Source: Norana najaformis
Taxonomy: Eukaryota; Annelida; Clitellata; Crassiclitellata; Hormogastridae
Assembly (NCBI GenBank): GCA_964023275.1
Contig: OZ029923.1
Coordinates: 11,229,738-11,293,737, forward strand
Direction: 5' to 3'
DNA: 64,000 bases
Shown one piece after another: positions 62,001-64,000 of this stretch (the stretch's first letter is position 1; every line of letters starts with the position of its first letter). The notes beneath the pieces were generated by a model. It saw only the letters and a program-made list of their open reading frames with translations. It ran no database searches and had not been told where the DNA came from. The position numbers and the translations under genes are program-made.

Positions 62001-63806
62001 ATTTGGAATTTGACGATATCTTGTGGTTGCCAGAGCCATTGAAGTTGACCTTACTTTAGGTTAGGCTTAACAAAGGCACTCAGGTTTATTATTGGAACAG
62101 CAAAGTTGTAGCTTTTGTTATTTATGTTGTTTTGAAATTGAATGAGATTGTTAGTTTCTATTATTTCTGTTTATTTTGTTTATTAACAGTATTAATTTTA
62201 TATTCTGTAATACTGTTAATAAACATTGCCATGGTGCAAATTATTTCTGGAAGAGATGGTATTCGATTGATCATGGCTTTGAGTAACTGATCTATTGGTT
62301 GTCGGTCTTTCATTATCAAGTGGTTATCAGTAGTTGAGTGATTGTTTCATTATTTCAGATTCACATCTGCCGTATACGTGGGACTCATGGCCACACGATG
62401 AAGAGAGGGCCAAGTGTGGTTACGTTGGACTGACGAACCTCGGTGCCACCTGTTACCTGGCCACTTGTATGCAGCATCTGTACATGATTCCGGAAGCCAG
62501 GAAGTCGGTCCTTGAAGCCAAGGTCTGTCTGGTTGATAAAGCTTTCCGTTTTTATTGCATCTTTCTGAAACAGCTGGAGTTTTACATTAGAAATGTTTTG
62601 TTTGCGTATAGGATTATGACACTCACATCACAACAGTCTATTTTGTGTATAGGAATATGTCAGAAAGCTGTTTTGTTTCTGCCAAGTGAATGTAACCGTA
62701 GAAGCTTTGCTGTGGTTGGTCCAGCTTTCTGGAATATGTTGCCTAGCAAGCAACCTACGCTATGAGCTCCTTGGTCTTTCTTTGCCTCGGTTCTGTAAGC
62801 GCTTGAAAAACATTTTGTTCGATTGTGTTGTCAGGTTGAGAGCGCCTCTGAAAACTTTCTCTGGATGGGGTGCTATATAAATCTGTAATTAAATTACAAT
62901 TACCAGAACTTTTCGAATGTTGTTGGTGGAAAATGACCTTGTGATCTTGGTGATGAGTTGTGAAATATGTTTCATATAATGACAATCTTGTGCCGATGAT
63001 TGTTGTGTCATATGTTTGATGTACTTGTTGTGGTAATGCTGGTAATTTCAAAGGCCATGTTTCCATTATGTTATGAATTTCATATGAATTTTGTTATGTT
63101 AACCATGTTAAATGCTTATTGCTAAGTCCAACATGCTGTTTCTGTTGCAGTGTTCAGGTGATGATCGGCATGAAGGTACGCTGATGGAGCTGAAGAAGAT
63201 GTTTACTTATTTGCTGGAGAGTGAGAGAAAGGCCTACAATCCGTTCAGTTTCTGCAAGGTCTACACAATGGACCATCAGCCGCTGAACACGGGTGAACAG
63301 AAAGACATGACGGAGTTCTTCACTGATCTCATCACCAAACTCGAGGAAATGGGATCTGATCTTGTATGTTTAAGTTCATCTTATATACAGACCTTGAACA
63401 AATTTTGTGATAACACAGATGCTATGCACTGGTGGTTGTCCAGTGCATTTGAGAAGTTTTTAAAAGGTGCTATGTAAATCATCAGATATATACATAGATT
63501 TAATTCAGTCTTTGTTAGTTTTAAAGAGCAGGGTGGTTATGTAAGCTTGCAAGTAAGCACATATTTTTGTGCTAAATTCAGCAATGTTTATCTAGTTCAA
63601 TCTGAGCATTATTTGCGTAATCAACTGATTGTTAGAGAATTTTGTCTGTTCAAGGATGCTTCTGAATAATTGTAATTTTTAAAGCACTATCATCTGAAAT
63701 GTTTTGATAGAGACTGGCAGATTTTCATGGAAATGCTGTTTTTTTGCAGAAACGATTGGTGAAAACCTTGTTTGGTGGTGTTATCACAAACAATGTTGTG
63801 TCTTTG
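31331..63806 (+). CDS. USP34: USP34 ubiquitin-specific protease, N-terminal 2189 codons (38 exons, continues off right edge)
   Basis: USP34 is a very large cysteine deubiquitinase (human protein about 3,550 residues) linked to Wnt/axin turnover and DNA-damage signalling. Here 38 exons keep phase throughout and total 6567 nt. Order: Cys-rich N-terminus, alpha-helical repeat region, a disordered basic/acidic segment (residues about 552-995), more helical repeats, a ubiquitin-like stretch (about 1388-1548), and the start of the peptidase domain with the Cys box NLGATCYL in exon 36 (catalytic Cys about residue 2076) and a DMTEFF box in exon 37. The catalytic His and Asp lie beyond the window. Segments such as QRQCMCCYKEF, ARNMTDLMWQALKEP, FLNQAKSKDHHA and TGEQKDMTEFFTDL identify the family with little doubt. 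Introns 2 and 11 use GC-AG boundaries. Short exons in the disordered part are the least certain. Confidence 0.93.
33013..33130 (+). repeat. SINE family T, head only
   Basis: Head ggtagccaattggtttgagc and B box gggtttgagcc, then truncated near cctgtaggaatg. Confidence 0.65.
33145..33400 (-). repeat. SINE family U copy 2
   Basis: Best preserved copy: ggtgctcatttcccttt, cccttgagctggcaatggat, cttgcccaaggttgttac and gagtcgaacccgcaaccaca, whose reverse complement is a clear B box. Confidence 0.75.
33643..33733 (+). CDS. USP34: USP34 exon 2, followed by a GC donor
   Basis: Acceptor tttttttacag. Translation runs DARFGKKDGMQLNKVEVL and on to LYVQLWPQ, fitting the second block of USP34 (GDGLQLRKEHTL in vertebrates). 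It ends AG before gcaagt, a GC-AG donor; joining to exon 3 rebuilds Arg and the conserved RQCMCC. Confidence 0.82.
33734..33739 (+). promoter_or_regulatory. GC donor of USP34 intron 2 (gcaagt)
   Basis: AG|GCAAGT, the usual strong context for U2-type GC-AG introns. The intron ends ttttccag at 34157. Confidence 0.8.
34158..34749 (+). CDS. USP34: USP34 exon 3: Cys-rich block plus acidic insert
   Basis: Starts QCMCCYKEFKNFERFNNL, the conserved N-terminal cysteine block, followed by about 110 residues of Asp/Glu/Gly/Lys-rich disordered sequence (longer than I recall for vertebrates), then the conserved LFSFVSKVFLMNFPLYMAYK helix. Donor gtaagt. Confidence 0.92.
35300..35605 (+). other. G-rich tract in USP34 intron 3
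   Basis: Many GGG/GGGG runs (gggaggggaggttattggga and similar) within about 300 bp on the sense strand, enough for several overlapping G-quadruplex patterns. Also explains the Gly/Glu-rich ORF here. Confidence 0.75.
36738..36922 (-). repeat. SINE family T copy in USP34 intron 3
   Basis: Full layout: ttatttctgcatttattaag ... gaggctcaaaccca ... head. Confidence 0.8.
37386..37535 (+). CDS. USP34: USP34 exon 4
   Basis: Acceptor gctgcag, donor gtaagt, 50 codons in phase 0. DPEVPVYLLRNVCYFC aligns with the EVPLHLLRYVCLFC helix of the family. Confidence 0.92.
38118..38200. repeat. 32-bp tandem repeat
   Basis: Three units beginning ggttatggcatattatt, the last partial. Confidence 0.88.
38310..38570 (+). 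CDS. USP34: USP34 exon 5
   Basis: 87 codons, phase 0, donor gtatgc. Contains ARNMTDLMWQALKEP and DLAFKYFTCSVLTLRLAG, among the best conserved parts of the N-terminal helical region. ORFs on the opposite strand here are shadows. Confidence 0.94.
38660..38950 (+). mobile_element. LINE-D RT C-terminus in USP34 intron 5
   Basis: Near-continuous frame: RRLRLFGHIMHCKGD, DHPRALRAMISGPLRGWKQL, AEADL-like VEADLHPLNFRLHKAWR, ending in Asp codons and a (GAT)n tail. This is the Cys/His-containing tail typical of a non-LTR RT; two stops show decay. Confidence 0.75.
39176..39307 (+). CDS. USP34: USP34 exon 6
   Basis: Acceptor ttttttccag, donor gtgagt, 44 codons. Ends LASWLIENKIIEHIFGPNLH, matching the family's ADWLISNNVVEHIFGPNLH block. 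Confidence 0.93.
40012..40212 (+). repeat. SINE family T copy in USP34 intron 6
   Basis: Head tggtagctggctggttgagc, B box gggtttgagc, tail ttgataaatacagaaataat. Confidence 0.75.
40367..40459 (+). CDS. USP34: USP34 exon 7
   Basis: 31 codons, phase 0, donor gtaggg. IIKQSQIVLNFLALLHRIT then IDVIWTASQ matches the IKQCQVILNFLA / IDCIWAAAQ block. Confidence 0.93.
40731..40856 (+). CDS. USP34: USP34 exon 8
   Basis: 42 codons, acceptor tttcttcag, donor gtacag. LKHCGKQVLDIFIAIAKSL with DLVPCQHLNSLMYQL fits the family's LKHCSRYIHDLF / DPVPLRHLLNL helices. Confidence 0.92.
40990..41098 (+). repeat. SINE family T, 3' half
   Basis: Starts tgtgtagggacctggagcaa and ends gcttaataaatgcagaaata; the tRNA-like head is missing. 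Confidence 0.75.
41330..41610 (-). mobile_element. LINE remnant (RT C-terminus) in USP34 intron 8
   Basis: Minus strand: QTQPDDMFHSFTGAGPSVWN, SLPTQHP, then INLRKNLKFHCSTKHV in a shifted frame. Same protein-tail pattern as LINE-A. Confidence 0.6.
41660..41777 (-). repeat. SINE family T, partial copy
   Basis: Middle and head only (rc of gaggcttgaacgcatactct and the A-box region caaaccacttggctacca). Confidence 0.7.
41848..42013 (+). CDS. USP34: USP34 exon 9
   Basis: Acceptor ctgttcag, donor gtggga, ends one base into a Gly codon. Encodes TLQLASAVTRVLWMYASE, then a Gln/Asn-rich linker leading into the disordered region. Confidence 0.85.
42503..43494 (+). CDS. USP34: USP34 exon 10: long disordered exon
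   Basis: A single open frame of 992 nt between acceptor ggttgtaag and donor gtaagt. It runs from Ser/Gly-rich to strongly basic (KMVKKMKMEEPKKIKLRIVR), through a His-rich patch (HQHFHHHGRHD) to acidic runs (DDDDEEDDDDE). Vertebrate USP34 has a His-rich and acidic disordered segment at the same place, but residue conservation is weak. Assigned by phase, position and continuous open frame. Confidence 0.82.
44018..44055. repeat. (GAT)n microsatellite
   Basis: Perfect run of about 12 units in USP34 intron 10. Confidence 0.92.
44104..44213 (+). CDS. USP34: USP34 exon 11, followed by a GC donor
   Basis: Acceptor gttgtag; EYMDQAVGASLLDQKMVTPE. It ends CCA AG before gcaagt. Only this GC donor gives the phase (2) that exon 12 requires; the nearby gttcag would put a stop in exon 12. 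Confidence 0.78.
44214..44219 (+). promoter_or_regulatory. GC donor of USP34 intron 11 (gcaagt)
   Basis: AG|GCAAGT again, the only donor giving the right phase for exon 12. The intron ends aaattgtag at 44346. Confidence 0.75.
44347..44573 (+). CDS. USP34: USP34 exon 12
   Basis: Acceptor aaattgtag, donor gtaact. NMSDFEGEDVLSDDELAHIN and then QLASLASIYHKQLPQ match the family's NMADFDGEE / LPNLASIYHEHLSQ block, re-anchoring the frame after the disordered region. Confidence 0.92.
45001..45152. repeat. 76-bp tandem duplication in USP34 intron 12
   Basis: aaatatttggttggcccttt to ccagctatttgtgc occurs twice with three or four differences. Confidence 0.92.
45204..45325 (+). CDS. USP34: USP34 exon 13 (3' end uncertain)
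   Basis: Starts with the last two bases of Val; contains NNTLLWDLLQDHRA, the family's GNTLLWDIVQDEDA. The donor gtcagt at 45326 gives the phase needed for exon 14 (GKLSEGLVQEAEKAL), but the consensus is only moderate and a donor further right (gtgcta) is also in phase. Confidence 0.8.
45764..45891 (+). CDS. USP34: USP34 exon 14
   Basis: KLSEGLVQEAEKALCSLICF and RFIEACVNNLATH align with LSEGLINEAEKLLCSLVCW / RFIEGCLENLG. Ends AA before gtgaga; the next exon completes Lys. Confidence 0.93.
45925..46035 (-). repeat. Inverted copy of USP34 exon 17/intron 17 junction
   Basis: Rc reads agtgcattgccagattcttt, ccataggtcct, (attatt)n, then acaaagatttttaatgtgtg caaggt, matching 47790-47862 with few changes. 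It lies in intron 14. Confidence 0.8.
46351..46434 (+). CDS. USP34: USP34 exon 15
   Basis: SVVISLRLLSKIFSTYN matches SVVISLRLLPKLFGTF of the family. Donor gtaagt after two bases of Ser. Confidence 0.93.
46973..47068 (+). CDS. USP34: USP34 exon 16
   Basis: WAERDLHLMKHFFNNLAHYT matches WAEKELNMMKLFFDNLVYY. Acceptor ggttgtag, donor gtaagt. Confidence 0.93.
47140..47290 (-). repeat. LINE-A 3' end copy, diverged
   Basis: tgtaatcttcggatttcttc, cagcttattcacgggcgatg, tgtttggttcctggtcc follow the family's 3' UTR on the minus strand. Confidence 0.65.
47729..47811 (+). CDS. USP34: USP34 exon 17
   Basis: EEIQARLQFLTCCFSSSASP ending DSF plus one base of Arg, matching VQVRLQFLTCVF / GSPDHFR. Donor gtaggt. 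The last bases of this exon and the following intron have an inverted, diverged copy at about 45930-46035. Confidence 0.92.
48248..48402 (+). CDS. USP34: USP34 exon 18
   Basis: LSMEQLDALWNCVALDKQC, DDCLNWFLNQAKSKDHHALD, YIFLEK: nearly colinear with the family's LSLEQVDILWHCL / DDALHWFLNQVRSKDQHA block. Donor gtaaag. Confidence 0.94.
49470..50105 (+). pseudogene. piggyBac transposase remnant (N- and C-terminal parts only)
   Basis: ATG in a good context (caaaATGGCGG), MAACCFCGLTDDEIRQILDE then acidic Ser-rich sequence as in piggyBac N-termini, up to 49697. After stops, about 49930-50060 encodes KKAQYECEACKVALCKVLCF HIC: the C-terminal Cys-rich zinc motif (CxxC...CxxxCF). The DDD catalytic core between them is deleted. 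Confidence 0.75.
50440..51310. repeat. About 365-bp tandem repeat inside the piggyBac element
   Basis: Blocks caaaaactgga, gataaaatgctaaag(a/t)tga, aacctcaactctgt, aagatctgataagtta recur near 50465, 50828 and 51195; the third copy is partial. Confidence 0.85.
51432..51548 (+). CDS. USP34: USP34 exon 19
   Basis: MPQLQPEETSIVGLNLFTQL then SHLARIANIS continues the family line (MPQLKPETISMTGLNLFQHL). Acceptor tttttcacag lies only about 45 bp after the right end of a piggyBac insertion. Confidence 0.93.
51998..52097 (+). CDS. USP34: USP34 exon 20
   Basis: LLGIDHLWAIALRAQNTDVS, then AINCVNHHYIY; matches DQFWGIALRAQSGDVS / INSYYI. Donor gtaagt. Confidence 0.93.
52573..52658 (+). CDS. USP34: USP34 exon 21
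   Basis: LEKEDQFVQKCMESLTAASS matches LEKEQEFISKCMESLMIASS. Donor gtaagg. Confidence 0.93.
52748..52950 (+). repeat. SINE family T copy in USP34 intron 21
   Basis: Full copy ending ggcgcttaataaatgcagaa followed by ATAATAATAATG. Confidence 0.8.
53435..53641 (+). CDS. USP34: USP34 exon 22
   Basis: 69 codons: IIQRGLILLTNHLESFRRRY, AFHLRQLQHD, KQSQPIHIILQ. Matches the VIERGLLMLKTHLEAFRRRF block leading into the ubiquitin-like part. Donor gtatgg. Confidence 0.94.
53651..53795. repeat. Degenerate 17-22-bp tandem repeat
   Basis: tatcacat(g/a)ttgttgacat variants repeated about seven times in USP34 intron 22. Confidence 0.8.
54036..54165 (-). repeat. SINE family U copy 3 (partial)
   Basis: ggggaggtgctcagttttta and ttgcttggtgacaaaggcac with a degraded head. 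Confidence 0.6.
54294..54587 (+). CDS. USP34: USP34 exon 23: ubiquitin-like segment with polyQ
   Basis: 98 codons. LVGELRAEVTRWWETV then a Gln-rich run and PMRMITLGQELSVDLDEKTL, matching the family's VADLRAEVTHWYENL / GPVRMISSGHELTTDYDEKAL. The CAG-rich run (54408-54433) encodes polyGln and may vary in length. Confidence 0.94.
54763..54951 (+). CDS. USP34: USP34 exon 24
   Basis: VFVSQSASRPPRR, SYLPPPP, PMMLLIQEPHFSCLFSLLQQ; matches VFVSLGAPRRER / MLLLLQEPHLTTLFDLLE. Donor gttagc. Confidence 0.93.
55138..55312 (+). repeat. SINE family T copy in USP34 intron 24
   Basis: Head gattggatagagtgcttgct, B box gggtttgagcctc, tail ccttaataaatgcagaaata. One of the better preserved heads. Confidence 0.8.
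55699..55824 (+). CDS. USP34: USP34 exon 25
   Basis: KARVLSRKVWDLLMLLPTNA matches ENLSRRVWELLMLLPT. Acceptor ttctttag, donor gtaagg. Confidence 0.93.
56232..56369 (+). CDS. USP34: USP34 exon 26
   Basis: WEEILDPNHPHKLMYSLQIV then ETLSRPPKYRR, matching WKELLKIKSAHKLLYALEII / EALGKPNRRIRR. Donor gtctgt. Confidence 0.92.
56590..57135 (-). mobile_element. GC-rich retroelement-like insertion in USP34 intron 26
   Basis: A GC-rich block in AT-rich intron. It begins with (ATC)n, i.e. a (GAT)n tail on the minus strand, and ends accacgttgaggtgtgagtc ggactttgaggggg. tatatagagcat before it and tatataaagcat after it look like a 12-bp target duplication with one mismatch. No RT frame seen; class unknown. 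Confidence 0.65.
57161..57250 (+). CDS. USP34: USP34 exon 27
   Basis: 30 codons, acidic (SNEDTEETSSEDAPEEIWSR), equivalent to the family's SDDSSEDQVENSKNSWSCK. Acceptor taatttttag, donor gtgtgg. Confidence 0.88.
57746..57832 (+). CDS. USP34: USP34 exon 28
   Basis: FTDCGGLRHLYSIFMSSHLL matches FVAAGGLQQLLEIFNSGIL. Donor gtaggt. Confidence 0.9.
58208..58375 (+). CDS. USP34: USP34 exon 29
   Basis: WLQDCLAYLLRLLSQFAVVP matches WQLDCLACLLKLICQFAVDP. Then a basic linker (KKVRKQRVQ) and VPRLNR. Donor gtaaaa is weak but in phase. Confidence 0.92.
58637..58713 (+). CDS. USP34: USP34 exon 30
   Basis: TILSMMDVEVVIQLLMDIMY then EAALPR; position and phase match the family's LIQRLMSVAYTYDNLAPR. Donor gtgagt. 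Confidence 0.88.
59174..59345 (+). CDS. USP34: USP34 exon 31
   Basis: SWGHVEVIHYAMSFLVS, FGRWLKRLTLEALE; matches VSHYSMWLLVSW / LQDWLKKLTLLIPE. Acceptor atctttag, donor gtatga. Confidence 0.9.
59590..59815. repeat. Duplicated AT-rich flank around a 100-bp GC-rich insert
   Basis: cttaagtattgagttatat + c.tatatatactta occurs before (about 59611-59645) and after (about 59764-59800) a block with agtttgacgacagcttatgg and ggcttgggactgacactacc. Confidence 0.65.
59889..60044 (+). CDS. USP34: USP34 exon 32
   Basis: PPVRQEACQGLYKLCLG, YLIPVLANLLFSLDDA; matches AVRHESCSGLYKLSLSG / LLLAASTLLKFLPDA. Donor gtatgc. Confidence 0.92.
60550..60660 (+). CDS. USP34: USP34 exon 33
   Basis: GCRDYFWLLCHLVEGI matches GCKEYFWLLCKLVDNI. 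Donor gtaatc. Confidence 0.92.
61146..61325 (+). CDS. USP34: USP34 exon 34
   Basis: LDLNVLARRIADHI, DDGLIGFLRLATAVMKHSPP, FK; matches LDLDALARHLADCI / DDGLTGLLRLATSVVKHKPP. Donor gtccgt. Confidence 0.93.
61768..61951 (+). CDS. USP34: USP34 exon 35
   Basis: FLVDTFRCLFALPS, PKCKSQNARTAAYDLLVELA, then DNYVILHEMVMLQHHK; matches the PKCKSHSSRAAAYDLLVEMV block just before the peptidase. Donor gtaaga, one base into Asp. Confidence 0.94.
62359..62522 (+). CDS. USP34: USP34 exon 36: peptidase Cys box
   Basis: Begins the USP (C19) catalytic domain: YVGLTNLGATCYLATCMQHL then YMIPEAR. The nucleophile is the Cys codon at 62451-62453, with the oxyanion-hole Asn five residues earlier. Both are intact, so the enzyme should be active if the His box beyond the window is intact. 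Donor gtctgt. Confidence 0.96.
62530..62905 (+). mobile_element. LINE remnant (RT C-terminus and 3' end) in USP34 intron 36
   Basis: RRSFAVVGPAFWNMLPSKQP then LPRFCKRLKNILF in a shifted frame, followed by ggggtgctatataaatctgt and an AATTACAATTAC tail. Confidence 0.7.
63151..63363 (+). CDS. USP34: USP34 exon 37
   Basis: TLMELKKMFTYLLESERKAY, NPFSFCKVYTMD, TGEQKDMTEFFTDLITKLEE: almost identical to the vertebrate fingers/palm segment. Acceptor tctgttgcag, donor gtatgt. Confidence 0.96.
63750..63806 (+). CDS. USP34: USP34 exon 38 (last in window)
   Basis: 19 codons, KRLVKTLFGGVITNNVVSL, matching VKSLFGGVITNNVVSL. Acceptor tttttttgcag, donor gtgagt, so further exons lie to the right. Confidence 0.93.
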
Positions 63807-64000
63807 GTGAGTATAAACTGGGACGATAGGTTTGTTAGTTTTGCACGTATATTTGATAGTGCTAGTTTTGCACAAGTGTTTGATGTGTTTATGCTAGTTA
63901 GGCTTCCTGTAATATAACGTGGGATATCAGATGTCATTTGTGGATGAGATTTTGCTGGTTGTTCTCTACATGTGTGTGAGGAACTGCTGATGGAGAGATC

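Noticed and set aside
1..64000. CRISPR arrays, bacterial operons or viral genomes
   Set aside because: The DNA is clearly metazoan with spliced genes; the tandem repeats lack unique spacers of constant length, and no viral protein frames were seen.

Overview
The window is animal nuclear DNA. Genes are split into many exons by GT-AG introns, the reading frames match metazoan families (a rhodopsin-class peptide GPCR and the giant deubiquitinase USP34), and the spacers are crowded with SINEs, truncated LINEs, cut-and-paste transposon remnants and long (ATGT)n, (TA)n and (ATT)n tracts. The repeat content and protein divergence suggest an invertebrate bilaterian, possibly marine. I cannot name the phylum from sequence alone.

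Layout. 1-6420: no gene recognised; SINE, LINE tails, microsatellites. 6421-24289 (+): a three-exon neuropeptide-type GPCR (549 aa) with two large introns. Intron 1 holds a LINE 3' fragment, a decayed transposase and a perfect 39-bp hairpin. Intron 2 holds a putative 5.3-kb element (about 16250-21554) bounded by inverted arrays of a short CTACA/TGTAG-type motif, with candidate minus-strand exons, a LINE copy and a MITE inside it. 24290-31330: intergenic repeats, including a 40-bp minisatellite with higher-order structure (29595-30165). 31331-63806 (+) and beyond the right edge: the N-terminal 2189 codons of USP34 in 38 exons that I could join with consistent phase. The catalytic Cys box lies in exon 36; the His box is outside the window. 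Two USP34 introns use GC-AG boundaries. One intron carries a 2.2-kb non-autonomous piggyBac element with TTAA target duplications.

The two genes are on the same strand but functionally unrelated: a membrane receptor that would couple a peptide ligand to G proteins, and a large intracellular ubiquitin protease. No operon-like or shared control is visible.

Exon boundaries were placed by eye from splice consensus, phase continuity and recalled family similarity. No alignment program or database was used, so family names for repeats are by motif only.
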